DNA of 64,000 nucleotides, taken from assembly GCA_037043015.1 (NCBI GenBank), contig CM073323.1:29044758-29108757 (forward strand), given 5' to 3'. Made by a program: the position numbers and the translations under genes. Source of the DNA: Bryum argenteum. Taxonomy: Eukaryota; Streptophyta; Bryopsida; Bryales; Bryaceae. Of this stretch, positions 34,218 through 46,797 are shown piece by piece (the stretch's first letter is position 1; each line of letters opens with the position of its first letter). Below the pieces are notes generated by a model. The model did no database searches and was not told the DNA's origin. It was given only the letters and a program-made list of their open reading frames with translations.

Positions 34218-36596
34218 TCAAGCTGCCGTTTTGAGAAAGTGTTCGGCAATTATCCTCCTCTGTATCTTGCCCGTGGCGGTCCGCGGCAGCTCGTCTGCGA
34301 AGAATATCCTCTTTGGGATCTTGAACGCTGCCAAGTTCTTCTTACAATGCTCTGCTATATCCTTCTCCGTCGCTTCTGCTCCTCTGTTCAATACAATGCC
34401 AGCGTTTACCTACAATACCACCATTACAATTCATCATGCCACATCAGAACGATCGGCTTGAAATGAAGAGTCATGCACAAATATAGTTACTTGAACAAAT
34501 TGCGAATTTTTTTAGAATGCGAAAGAGTAGCAGCACGTTGAGGGCCATCGTTCTCTGATGTACAACTATGCCATGTGATCAAGGGATTAGAAAGGTTGTA
34601 CTGAGAAGGCCATGTATGTTTCTATTTGAGGGTAGGCACTTCCAGTTGCTGTAAGTTGAAGGTTATTAAGATCTCGAGCAATGTTTGAGGACAACCTCTA
34701 CATCTCTAATAAATTTGGGATTTCACAGGCAACTAATCCATTGCCAAACAACTCAATCAAGCGCTTTCAAGAGGGGATGCATACCTCTTCGCCAAAATGC
34801 TCGTCAGGGGCAGCGAAGGCAACTGCTTCAGAGACTGCTGGATGAGACAGCAAAACAGCATCGATTTCCAGAGGTGAAATTTTCTCTCCTGAAAACAGGA
34901 ACCCAGCACATTACCGACAGTGATAGGCTCGAGGATCACATACTCAAATTAAGGAGAGTCTCCAACTACTCATTCTAAAAGACTGAAACTTGAGCATACC
35001 TCCACGGTTAATCAACTCCTTGATGCGGCCAGTCAAGATGAGGTAGCCCTCAGAGTCGAGTTTACCACGGTCACCAGCATGGAACCAGTCAAAAGCAAAA
35101 GCCGCCTTATTCGCATCAGGATTGTTCCTATACCCGGAGGTGACATTCGGACCTCGGATGCAAACCTCGCCGATCTCATCAGGCTGCAACACCTTGCCAT
35201 TATCATTCAAGATAGCGAGCTCAATGCCAGAGGCTTTACCCACACTCCCAGGCTTATGCTCGCCATGTTGAGGCAAAGGATTCGAAGTCACCTGGTGTGA
35301 AGCTTCGGTCATAGCGTAAGCTTCAAGCACAGGCGCATTGAAGGACTTTTCAAGGTCAGCCAGCACAGGAGGAGCCAAGCTCGAGCTGCAGCTTCGAATA
35401 AATCTCAGCTCAGGGCATGAGCTTTCCGGCTTACTCTTGTGCACTTTGAGCAGGATCTGATGAATGGTGGCACTGCAGTGTACCATGTCACTTTGTTGTC
35501 TTTAATGTCGGACCAGAATGTAGACGCTGAGAAGCGGCCAGCGGAGGGCAGGACCGCTGCTCCTCCTGAAACTAAAGTTGAGAGAAGGGCTGCCATTAAC
35601 CCGTGAACGTGAAACAACGGCATCGCGATCAGTGTGCGATCGGTGGGGGTTAGCTCGTACGTGGCGATGATGTTCTTGATTGAAGAAGCGAGATTCTTCT
35701 GTGTGAGTGGCACTCCCTTTGGCCTGCTCGTGGTGCCTGATGTGTGCAGAAAGAGTGCTTCGTCTCCCTCCTCTGGCTTCGGACCAGCTCCATCCTTCAG
35801 GTACAAAGCCCACGGTTAGAAAGCTGAGCTTCAAAGCAATTTTTTAAGGTAACAGACACCGTTCAGGTGGTGTCTCTGCCCCGTGGTAGAAGATAGTTTT
35901 GGAACATCAGATATGTCTAAAAATGAAAGTTCGTCTCTTGATAATGTTTGTATCCATTATGCAAATCACACATTCTTTTTGGAATCCTCTTGCACTTGCC
36001 TATCTGAGAATTCAACAATTCTGATGATAGGAGCTAGGAGGAGGGCTGACCTGAGGCTCCGGGCCGAGTTCGAGGCGTGCCTTTGGCGTAAGAGCAATCT
36101 CCCCGCTGCCGGAGCTTCCCTTCTCCCAGTGCACTCCTGAGATGAGGAGCTTCAGTGCGGTCGCTGCTGCTTCGGCTGCTTTGTTACCTTCGGCTCCCGG
36201 GACGAGCAGCAGGGTTGAATCCGCGTCTTCTAGGTAGAATTTGAACTCGTCTTCTGTGTAAGCTGCGTTCAAGGGAGCGGCGATGGCTCGCACCCTTGTC
36301 ACAGCAATGAAGACGACCACAAACTGTATCAAGTACGCCAATTAGGATGATTGCCTCAATTGGTGAATACCTCAATTGGTGACTAGGGAGGGTACCTCAA
36401 GAGTGTTGGGGAAGGCGAGGGAAACGAGTTGGCCAGGCTTGACGCCAATGCGGCGAAGCTGAGAAGCGGTGTTTTTGATAGCAGCCTGAAGCTCCTGATG
36501 TGTCAATTGCGGACCTCCGGAGGAAATGAGAGCTGGTTGGGGTCCATGCTCTGCTGCTGAGTGCTCCAGCAACTCAATCAACGTCACACGAACCAT
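34218..36596 (-). CDS. AAE3: Oxalyl-CoA synthetase AAE3 (4-coumarate:CoA ligase-like), with one apparent frameshift
   Basis: Exons on the minus strand: 36396-36596, 36051-36323, 35000-35794, 34785-34888, 34218-34409; about 521 residues if frame is kept. AAE3 activates oxalate to oxalyl-CoA with ATP in the cytosol, the first step of oxalate breakdown. Motifs: AMP-binding P-loop LHTSGTTSRPKGVPLT, PLFHVHGL, adenine-site AYAMTEASHQ, WFHAGD, and C-terminal RIKELINRGGEKISP with catalytic lysine in TGKIQRR. Each exon agrees with plant AAE3. Odd: near 35476-35480, in the TWYTAVP-TIHQ segment, one base is missing, so the frame switches; the exon is 795 bp where 796 would fit the flanking phases. Everything else is intact, so this is a very young null allele or a sequencing error. 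Confidence 0.85.
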
Positions 36597-38156
36597 CGCT
36601 CACCTGCCCCAACAACAAAACATCCCCGTGAACACTAAATCCACAAAATTACACACAACCAATCGATCACAAACTCAATCGACGAAGAAGGAATTGGTCA
36701 CACTGTCACAAATTGGGTGAATTTAATCCCAATAAAATTTGGACTAACTCATTGTTACGCTGACTCACAGTCAGCGGTGCCAGCGGGAAACCTCACAGTC
36801 CTCGTGACCGCTGATCACACCAAATTCTCACACAAAACCCTAGAAAGAAAGCAATTGCCATATCATTCACAGACCAATTGACGGTGTAGTACAGCAGTTG
36901 AAATGGCAAACACCCACAAACATTGACTCAAATCACTTGGGTAACACCCGAAAAAAAATTACTGGCCCAATCAAACACAAACTCAATTGCGAGTGCAGTA
37001 TAACAAAAGAAATGATCTTGAAACGCAAACCGGGACTAGACTCAATGTCACTTTGACGCAGATTACTCTTATAATCGATTCACTTGCCCAATCAATCTCG
37101 AATTCAAATGACGGTGTTGTACAAGGAACAAAATGATCCATTCACTCAAAATGCGACTAGATTCATCTTCGCTTTCTCGAATGAAGACTCAAATTGCTGC
37201 GTAAGCGGGACAATTGAACTCACGAAATGCCACAAATCCGCAATTGAGAGCAAGCGCTTCGATCCAGGAGTTCACGGACTCCTGAAGTAGAGGGATGGAT
37301 CGGAGATGCAAAATGTGCAAGTCAAGGTTGAAAGAATGTTACATTATGTGTAAACTGAACTCCTGGTCGTTGGTCCCACATGGAATGATCATGATCGGGG
37401 ATATAGAGACTCATTCAAATTTAGCTATGTGATTTGTCGCATGCGGGCCCAGTCCAGATGAAAAGGGCCGATGAGCTTGACTGGGAACGCGGTTCCAAGG
37501 GAGGGAACAGCCGAACATTGCCTCCCAGCTTACGGCATCGGTGTGGACACTGAAGGAAGAACTGGGAGTGAATGAGCCCAATTGTTGTTGCAAGAGTTGT
37601 CAGTCGTCAGCAAGCTTATCTGCTGCTGTTGCACGGATTTCTGGTGTCACCGGTGCGTCATCCCCCCTTCATCAGTGCAGCACGGATCCCTCCCTATCAC
37701 TGGCTTTCACTGCACTCGACGAATCGCCATGAATGCCACAGACACGACGTCATCCATGAGCATGTCTTCGTAACTTACTCAGATCGCCTGATCGCTTGGA
37801 ATTACTGATCACTCGATGGCGAACAAAGATCGAGCTCCAACCTGCTCCTAGCTTTTGCTTCCCAAGCCGGCGCAGAAAACGATGCAAGGAGGTTTGGAAT
37901 CGAAGGAAAACAGAACATTCTCTTAGTGCTTCTTGCATTCTCTGATCTTGATTAGAATCAGGTTATGTGCAAAAATCGGTCATCGCTTTTGTTGCGGCAA
38001 TCCAATGGAAGTAGCTAGACCGGGCCGGCAGAAGTCTTGGTTTTCAAGGTTGTGAGGAAAATGTGTGCGAGAGAGTAGTAGAATCGAAGCGCCCTGGTTA
38101 GACTGTGACCTAGGGGCAGAATTTAAGCGCCTTCAAGAGCCAGTAATTTGTTGTCA
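36597..38156. promoter_or_regulatory. Divergent promoter region between AAE3 and the mitochondrial carrier
   Basis: Both genes start outward from this 1.56-kb stretch, so it should carry two promoters. Between about 36655 and 37140 it holds four degenerate tandem units, each with CAATC-A--CAAACTCAAT and then GACGGTGT-GTAC or similar, spaced about 120-160 bp apart. No core element was assigned. Confidence 0.5.
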
Positions 38157-41100
38157 ATGGCGAACGCGCAGTCGCAAGACGCTATCGCTATCTCTCCAGG
38201 TTTGCATCTCCGGTTTCTTTCAGATGTATGTTGCATGTTGACGGAATTTCTTTCGATTCTGCTTCTACCTTTTGCATCCTCTCGCCATCCTTATTTTCTA
38301 GGCGAGATGTTGGTTCAGTTTGTCCGGACAATCAGCAATGTGATCGTTCATAGAGGTTTTATAGTTTGTCTGAATATTCATCGAAAAAGAATGAATGATA
38401 ACGTGCCGCGGATGCTCGATTGCGGAGTGCTCCAAAGTACTGTTCCAACCTACGAAATGGTCATATGTAGCCTATTGATAGGTCTTGTCTATTGTTATCT
38501 CGTGACTCGAAGTCGTTCTTATCTTGTCCTCAAGATTATCCCGAACCATTTACATTCAGAGATGCTCCTTGGATTAACTTCCTAGAGATGTGAGAGTTGT
38601 AAGTTTCGAACAACTACTTCTCGGACAATGGAAACCCTAAGTCATGCGGAACTCCATCTGGATTCACTTGTTAGCAGAAGGATGAATAATTATACTCAGA
38701 ATTTACCCCTTTGTATTCTTCCTGGACATGTGCTTTGAATGACCATGTGCTAGATGTAAGGCTTGATCAATTTATGTGACGAATCTCAGGTCAGGTGACC
38801 AGGGTTCAAGTCGGATGGCAGCATCATGCCACTCTGTTTGGATTGGCTGGGTCCAGCAATATGTGTGCAGCTGCCATCACCAATCCTGTCAATGTCGTCA
38901 AGGTTCGTATGCAACTGGACGGGGCTCTCTCTTCGACCCAGGTAACACCACCATCTCCTCTGCTAGATACTTGTAAGCTGAAATTGATAACTCAATGGTT
39001 GTACCCTTGACGGAGACTTGAGAGCACCGAAATCGTAGCCGTGAAGTGGACAAAGCTCTGTTATTGAGAATTTGTATAGATTTGAGGTTCCGAAAAGTGC
39101 CACCTTCTTGAAATCTTGCCAATCATTTCGATCTCTCGCATCGATGATTGATTGTTTATGGCTTCCACCAAAATGTCTAGTCGGAATTTATGGATGCATG
39201 TATGTGTCTGGTTGAGAGGGAGGGGGTAACTATAATACTTAGGGGAAGCAGTGTGATGAGCGAAAGAGTACAACTTGGCATTGTGTTCATTGTTTTAGCT
39301 CTTGAAGATCAGCAAGCTGAGAACTGTGAGATTGCACCTTACGTAGATTAGCGACTCTGTGTTATTGTTCATGACCAGGAGCGACAATATCCAGGGTTTC
39401 TAAGAAGCATGTTCCGGATTGGGAAGGAGGAAGGAGTAAAGGGTCTTTGGCGTGGGACCGGAGCGGCTCTTCTACGTGAAGCCTCCTACTCTAGTATTCG
39501 TATGGGACTATACGAGCCATTGAAGCATGTAAGAATGTATGAACTAGATAACCTTCAAGAGTTCGAAGGTTAGCGTGAAGTCACTTGTTTGGAGCCTAAA
39601 TGATGAGTGCATTTTTTGAATGATCATGTAGGAGAACAGGCATTGGAACTTTGGAACTTTGATTTGAAAGTAGCACGATTTCCTGAGAATGAGGACTTGG
39701 CAATATGTACCTCGTTGAGGCGATTAGAGGAGAGAACAAGCTTGCATTGCTCCCTTTAAATGTGTCGATGAATGGGTGCAGGCATGGGCAGACGATCCTG
39801 CACACAGCCCTTTGTGGGTCAAAGTAGCGGCGGGTTCAACAGCAGGAACCATAGGAAGTGCGATTGCCAATCCCACTGACGTGGTCATGATCCGCATGCA
39901 AGCTCCGATAGTTGGCACCACCATCGCAGGTATCTTGCTCTTTACAGCTCAACATTGGTGTATACGTTCCCTGTTTTGTGCTACCGTGAGAATCTGATAG
40001 TTTCTTTCCAGGTTAACCCTTAAACGTCATATGCTTTCCTGATACCACACCCAAAATCTCTTTTGAACTCCATTTTTAGCATTATTCTATTTTTAATTTG
40101 CTTGAGCTCTATTCTAAGAAAGTATAGATCTCTTTAAGGTGCTCACTTTGGAATTCTAAAAATTCCATTTGGTATAATGGAGTGTAAGTTATGAGCAAGA
40201 TTCTCTCAAAAAAAAACCCAACCCCTCGGGCTGGGTCTGACGTTTAAGCGTTAAGCCCTGCTCGAGTATCTCATCTATCTTCGAGTAGGAGATTGCAACG
40301 AAAATATCTGAGAAGTGTCCCGTTGCAATCTGAGCCCACTCCCATCTTGTCTGAGAACTGTCCTTGTAAACGATCATGTGGAGTGACAAGGATGTGTGTC
40401 AGCATCGTTTCGGTCTGATGGTTATGAAATTTGTGTGTCTTGAAGGAGCAACAACACATTGGCAGTACCGGGGGCCATTCGAGGCATTTGCCACCATCGC
40501 CAGGACGGAGGGGGTGCGGGGCCTGTACCGAGGAGTAGGACCAACAATGCAGAGAGCGGCTATTCTGAATGCCGCGCAAATTCCCAGCTACGACCACACA
40601 AAGTACCTGCTGCTCAAGTCGGGCGTCATGCATGAAGGTGTTGCCTGCCACTTGGTGTCCTCCATGACCGCGGGGCTGGTCACTGCAATCGTCATGTCAC
40701 CCATTGACCTCATCAAAACCAGGTCAGTTAACCTGCGCTTCCATGGTGTTTAAATGACCAATTGCGAAAACCTTCAGAGCCGTATGTTAGCATGTGATGG
40801 TAAAGGATGGGATCAGATCGAACACATCTTTCTATGACCTATTTTTACTTTTATGTTTAAAGCTCGAAGAGCGCTGTTATGTCGGACCGTAGAGTATGGA
40901 GAGCCCTAGCTTGCAGCTGGAGCAACACAGGTAAATAGCAATCATGTAGACTTTGTGAGATATTTACCGTGTTGTGGAATCATGTTTGCAGGATAATGCA
41001 GCAAGCTGTGCTGCCTGGTGGAAGAGAGGGTGTACTATACTCGTCAACTCTTGATTGTTTCTGGAAGACCCTGCGGTCAGAAGGACCACTCGGCCTTTAC

Positions 41101-41202
41101 AAGGGATTCATTCCGGTATGGATGCGCATTGGCCCCCACACTATCATCACCTTCTTCTTCTACGAGCAGTTCCGGAAAGCGCTGGGAATCCGCCCAGTTT
41201 GA
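38157..41202 (+). CDS. Mitochondrial carrier, dicarboxylate/uncoupling-protein-like (SLC25)
   Basis: Six exons: 38157-38199, 38790-38941, 39379-39528, 39782-39929, 40446-40722, 40992-41202; 326 residues. SLC25 carriers exchange metabolites across the inner mitochondrial membrane through three repeated two-helix units. Seen: repeat signatures NPVNVVKVRMQ (P47), NPTDVVMIRMQ (P146) and SPIDLIKTR, with G-x-W/Y-R-G loops GLWRGTGAALLREASYSSIRM and GLYRGVGPTMQRA. The first and second signatures depart from Px[DE]xx[KR] (Asn for Asp at 49, Met for Lys at 151), weakening the matrix salt-bridge network. The closest relatives by eye are UCP/DIC types. Intron 4 carries a piggyBac-like MITE. Substrate unknown; dicarboxylate is a guess. 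Exon 1 is short and its ATG is the only good candidate. Confidence 0.87.
40017..40250. mobile_element. MITE family A copy inside intron 4 of the mitochondrial carrier
   Basis: A 234-bp element between exact TTAA sites at 40013-40016 and 40251-40254. Left end CCCTTAAACGTCATATGC; complement of right end CGCTTAAACGTCAGACCC. It shares CCCGAGGGGTTGGG-type sequence with element 5. It lies 88 bp after the donor side of the intron and leaves both splice sites untouched. Confidence 0.82.
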
Positions 41203-42227
41203 CCACACCGTTGCGATCAGAAAGAAGAAAGAAGAGGACCGGAGGCCTACATAGATACAAGGGGTTACTTCACTCTCGGCGATGGAATTTATTTCATCCT
41301 CATTCTTGAGGCACTTTCAGCACGCTTGCCATTCATTTGTGTATAATAGAAATAAGTCGTTGAAATTCAAAACTTCACTCATACAATGAGTGAATCGTAG
41401 AATTAATTTGATCCCTTTAGCATCCACTGCATTCTACATGTGTACTTCTCAGTGCAGATTTCGTCTATTTATATGCAGAGAAAGGTCTGTAAGAAGAGAG
41501 CGTTAATTCTGTACGGGAGGCCATGGTTCCAATCGAAGTTGGCGTTTCTACCTAACGCCATGTACATTGTTTAGATTGATTCCCTACTGCAAACTCCTTT
41601 GAAAGCATGTCCGGAGTTTCAATATCCAGAGTGTCGAACACTGACTGATTCAAGGTATCGTTTGATGCGAGGCCTTTCTTTACCACTACTAAGAGATAGA
41701 TAGGCCTACATCATGTGTTCTCAAGATGCTCCGAGTGTCTGCCACAAATCATGTTCTGAGTTTGTTAAATGTCAATGATATACTTCAAGGCCACTAGCTG
41801 CGACAAGTGACAGTCATACTAGATTCACGAAGTTGCTCGTCGTCGTTTGTCGGATCGTGGAACTAGTGGCGAACCTTGAAGCTGCAGCAATTCACCAACA
41901 CGAAGGTATTAGATCCTCTCCTAAGGCTCAGCTTTTGGTGCGCTGACTTTGTTGTCATCCAAAGTTGTTTGGGCTTCAGTGGCCGCCTCGCTTTGTGATT
42001 GAGAGTTTCGGAGCTGCGCTTCATTGTTGATTTGGCTGTTTGACTTTGGTCTTGTTGACCCATCACGTTCGTTCTCAAGAAAGGAAAAAAGCAGGAGAAA
42101 CAGAAGATTAGACATACGACCATGATATATTCAAAGGACAGCAAATTCTCTTTTAGCAGCCAAAACTATCCAAGAGACGCTTCTTGGTGACTAACAAATA
42201 CATCACAAGCAATGTACAACAAAGGTT
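41203..42227. other. Convergent 3' region between carrier and OEP64-like gene
   Basis: The two genes converge here, so it should hold both 3' UTRs. A minus-strand frame at 41921-42115 (ENERDGSTRPKSNSQ onward) could be an extra 3' exon of the OEP64-like gene, but no phase-compatible splice was found. No repeats recognised. Confidence 0.4.
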
Positions 42228-45200
42228 TCAGCAGCTCACAACTGAGTTTCTTGCGATTATGTGGTCCTCTTTCCCACTTGGTTTCCTCTGCCTTATCACC
42301 TGGAACACAACTGGTGCATGTTAGGCACATGTGCTTTATAGCATTTGAGAGCACACCGTAAGTGTCATGGAACAGATATGTATCGTTCTCAAAGAGTATG
42401 CCAATCACTTACATCCACTTCTAACTGAAGCTTTGGATTGAACTTGACCAAAGACTCCAAAAGAAATATGTCAGCACCATATCTGGCTAACACTGCTACA
42501 CTGATAGGTATTCCTCGTACGTTCCCCACAGGAATAGTCACCTACCATCGAAGATTGGGAACACAATTTATATCACAAGATTATGACGCAAATGAGTGAG
42601 CACTGAGAATGTGGGGTTCTACGGATTTCTAGCACTTGGGGAACTCAAAGCAACACATAGCTACGAACACTGGAATACCCTCATTTCATTGTAATTCCGA
42701 CGAACTGAGTACTACATCGAGACATGAAGGCTTGTTACCAACTTCCACAACGATTCTACAGGCTTCGAAACAATTTGCATGACACTGTTCTATTCATAAT
42801 TAACAGTCACGATATTTGTCAAAGTTATACTGATAACCGTATAAATGTTAGCGTGTGGCGATGGACAAGAAGTGAAGAACTTACTTGACAGCAACCTGCC
42901 ATACTTGCAATGCTTAGAATACTCAAAGCTCTGGACTCAAAAATCTCCAGTTCTTTGGACCTGGCTGCTTTACTCGGCGGCAAACTGGGTATTGACGGTA
43001 TCACCAGCAAGGCATCCGACTACAGCACACGGAACCTTCATCAGTCCTGGTTACAATCACAACTTACTGTAACCTTCTAAGTAGGTGAGGCTTGAGTTGT
43101 TTAGCCAAGTTTGGAAAGGATTATCTCGCAGTCTGATAAATCTGTAGTGTGGCCGTGAAAGGAGTTACCATGAGAAGGTCGTTAATTGCAACCCGCGTTT
43201 CATCCTTGACTTTGAGAGCCATTCTATGTAATCCATCGAGGTGGGGAGCCATTGCGAATTTCACTCGCACATCGACGTCTGGAGTGAGCTCGGGATCATT
43301 CTCCTTGAACCACTTCCGGTGTTTGTCTTTAAACTCACCCCTGGCAACACTCACAGCAGCCACATTCTCACGGCCACGACACATCAAGAAAAGAGAAGTC
43401 CTTGATATTGGTTAACAAGGGGAATTCCAGGATTCATGGTATTTAGATGTCAGATTCAGTAACTCAGATTTGAAACCACTAGAGCGCATGAGAATTGAAT
43501 GGAAGTCTTGCTAAAGTGCTAAAGAATAAAACGAGAGCGCATATGGGACAAGCCTGCTAGGTACTTCGCGGGTGATATAAACGAAAGAACTTAGATTTCC
43601 TTCAGGAAACCAGGATGTCCTGGATGTATTTACCGCAATATCAAGAGCATGGCGTCTCGAAGTCCATCGAAAGTTGTATATCGTGATGTGTCTTGTTTAA
43701 GGAGTCGCTCTTCCTCCATCAAGAAGTTGCGCAATGTGGGAACATTGGTGGCTAAATGAGTCCCCAGGTTCACATGGCGCACGAGACTGCCTGACAAGAG
43801 GATCAATTCGACATTAGCAGCATAGCCAACTCTAGGAACTTGTTATACAACTTCAAGATGGCTGCAGGGGGAGAAGGAATTGTATGTTATCAACCTGCGT
43901 CCTAGTGTCTCAGAGACAGCCCTGGAGAGAAGATCCGCAGTTCGAACGGATGAGATTGTCGACAAGCCGAAGCAATCATCCGCAACAAGGACTTGCGCAG
44001 GGCTACCCCATTCCAACTCGGGTTGTTGCAACAGCACCTTCACCACATTGAGCAGCACGTACAGATCCCTCGTAAACACCCCTGCACGTCCGCACTGTCT
44101 TACTGGCAATATCTTTCAAGCAGATAAATGAGTTGCAAAACGAACCATTGAGATGCGTACCTACGACATCCAAGCTTGGCGAAACTGGAGTCACTCCTAC
44201 TGTCGATATAACTCCATGAGACGCCCGGAAACCATAAACACCACAGAATGCTGCAGGTATTCTTGCTCCTCCGATGGTGTCAATGACTGCAACTAATTCG
44301 AAGCAGAGTAAGAGAGAAGATTCAGAGGAGAAAACCATGAGATGCTAGAGTGGTAGAAAGGAATCAATGGTTGAGTGGCATGCAGGGTAGAAAAGATAAG
44401 CTTGTGATGTGTATATTCTTTGACAAAGCGAGGAGTTCAATGCAATGCATACTGTGGGTGTGCCAGTACATGAATGTTCACATACCCAGCGCAAAATCGA
44501 CGGCATTGGAAGCAACTGCAACTGCCGAGCCACTGGCCGCTCCTCCTGCGAAGTGCTTGGGAGCCACGGGATTCTCGGCCGCCCCGTCTCGCTTATTTCT
44601 ACCAAACATGCTGCCCCACCATCGACGAAAACCTTTCAATCCTTTCCTGCCAGGCCTGCTTGAACCAAGCAAGCTGTGCCCCAACATGGCACGACTATGC
44701 TTCAAAGCAGGGACCTAATTGTACTCTCTACAACTCACTACTTTGTATTCTGGGTGTCAACATTGCCCACTTTGATTTCTATGATTCAATCGTATGATTT
44801 GAGAGCAATCGAATCATTCAGGTAGTGCCACGCTAACAAACGAATGTCGCCAAACCTGCTGAAGTAAAAGGGAATTCATTTTCTAGGGTACTTCGTGACT
44901 GAGGATGTCAACGAGCTTAACCTACAGGACATGGGGTAAGTACCTCAAGCCAAATTCGTCCATAGTGTGCTTCCCGTTGCTCACAGCTCCTGCTTTCAGC
45001 ACAAGGTTTATTGCCACCGCCGTTTGTGTGGCAGGCCCGTGTGTTTGCTCCCACTCATAGCTTCCAAATCCGGTGACGACTGACTCTACATCAAAGCTAC
45101 TCATCACCAAAAGATTATAAAATTAGGGTTATGATTGATACAAAATCAGCATTTCGGATGGAGCTAGATTTGAAAGCAGCAAAACTTCTGTTACGAAATT

Positions 45201-45521
45201 ATTCAAGTTTGTAGAAAAGCAATTCCTCCTCATGATATTAGAATGGGATGAGAGAGATGCTTACACATCTTGGTAACCAAACTTGCACTGGCCTAGAGTG
45301 AGATGTGCACTTTCTGTGGGCTTATCCGAGTCTTTTTTCTTGGGCTTCGACTGCACAATGTAGAGCTGTGGCATTTTTGGGAGAGTAGGCCAGTCGGGAA
45401 AATCGGGCAGATCAGCGAGATCTGGGAGGTTTAGTGTGCCATTCTTCACCAGCACATAGATGCCTGCAATGCCTGCCGCGGTCAACCCTAACAAAATGAT
45501 CTTCTTCCCCGACATCCCCAT
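42228..45521 (-). CDS. OEP64/Toc64-like protein lacking the TPR domain
   Basis: Exons, minus strand: 45265-45521, 44944-45096, 44486-44694, 44161-44286, 43895-44081, 43634-43786, 43169-43340, 42885-43019, 42413-42541, 42228-42299; about 530 residues. OEP64 proteins are outer-envelope receptors with an N-terminal anchor, an inactive amidase fold and three TPRs that bind Hsp90/Hsp70. Here the anchor is IILLGLTAAGIAGIYVLV, followed by an Asp/Pro-rich linker (LPDLADLPDFPDWP). The amidase core is recognisable ([35 protein letters not shown]) but the nucleophile Ser and one other Ser are replaced. Exon 3 carries about 28 extra residues rich in Arg/Lys (GRKGLKGFRRWWGSMFGRNK). No TPR follows; the tail exon is uncertain. 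An in-frame ATG at 45632 would add 37 residues including seven prolines. Confidence 0.75.
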
Positions 45522-46797
45522 TGAAAGTCTTTGCCATTGGAATCCTGACACTGGTGGTGGAGGAGGTGGTGGTTCCTTGTGCACACATGGTTTCAATCCA
45601 TGTGGATGTTTCGATGGACCTCGCTCTGGCATTTTGCCGGTGCGCCGCTACAAATTCTTTATCCCTTTATTCACCAACAGATTGCAATGACTACGTCTGT
45701 GTTCTTTTCTTAACATATCGTTGACTGCAATCATTTGCCGAGCTCTACCGATCTGTTCACGAAATTCGCCGAGGATAGTATTTCTTGCACGCCTACTCAT
45801 TTTCTCCGTTAGGTCAAACCTGCTCGCTCAACCCCGAGTGTGACATTCTTCAAGTGGGTACACAGACTCAATACCGACATGCAACACGAGAAGCGTCACG
45901 GACGAGTGCAGCCGAAAATGTGATCGACTGGGGCATGAGCAACAAGCCCTCCAATTTCGGCAGTTAACAAAGTGCAGTCTACTCCGACAATACAGGAAAA
46001 ACCTGTTCCCATCATCAAAGTGTACACTGACAACCCCTTCCACACGTGTTCCAATTCTTGCTTGACTTTGGAATTTTCACAAATGTCATGCATGACTGAC
46101 GAGCCTTGAAAGCATCTGGGCATCTGCCGAAACTGTTGAGAGGAACATGTGAAAACATAGATTTGAGGGGCTGTATGATATGGCCGTAAAATCAGAGTGA
46201 AAGCTTACTTGTCACTGGCTGCGTGCCCAAAGCTTGACTTGATCACCAGCAGAAAGTAGGAACATGATTGGAGTGGATGAAGGGCGGTATCCAGCATGAC
46301 GACATGGCGGGAGCTCATTCGTAGCTCCCAAGCCCTAATTTTATCTTCTCCTCGTTACTGAAGCGGAAGTTTAAACTTAGAAGTTTTGACGGGGGTGAGC
46401 TAGTGATTGGGGCACCTCTCCTTCGTCCTTGTTCGTTAGTTATCAGATTAGGCGATTGCATCATGGGAGCTGACATTTCAGCTGTAGAGTGTTTGGTTGG
46501 CACTCCGTTCGTGTGCGGTCTCCAAAACTCCCGGGGTCAAGGCTCCACAACATTCTAATGGTTCCATCTTTTTGCGTTAGTGTTCTCTAGCAGGCGGAGC
46601 ATTTGCGCTATTGAGAATTGTGGTATGTAGATCGTATGATGGATGAGTATGGTTGCCATCGGCAACTCTTTCGATTATTACACTCCGTGTCGAGGTTTGA
46701 GACTCGGGGGTTAAGAATGTGATTCCAGAAGGCATTATCCCGACGTCCGAAGGACATTCTTGTGCTCGTCTTTGGTGGTTATTGCTTTCGAGGCACT
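45522..46797. promoter_or_regulatory. Divergent promoter region between the two OEP64 paralogues
   Basis: A 1.28-kb head-to-head intergenic stretch, probably carrying both promoters. Small frames within it show no domain. No repeat was identified. Confidence 0.5.

Noticed and set aside
41921-42115. TPR exons for the minus-strand OEP64-like gene
   Set aside because: Neither this frame nor others between 41203 and 42412 shows a TPR pattern; this frame is Ser/Gln/Asn-rich.
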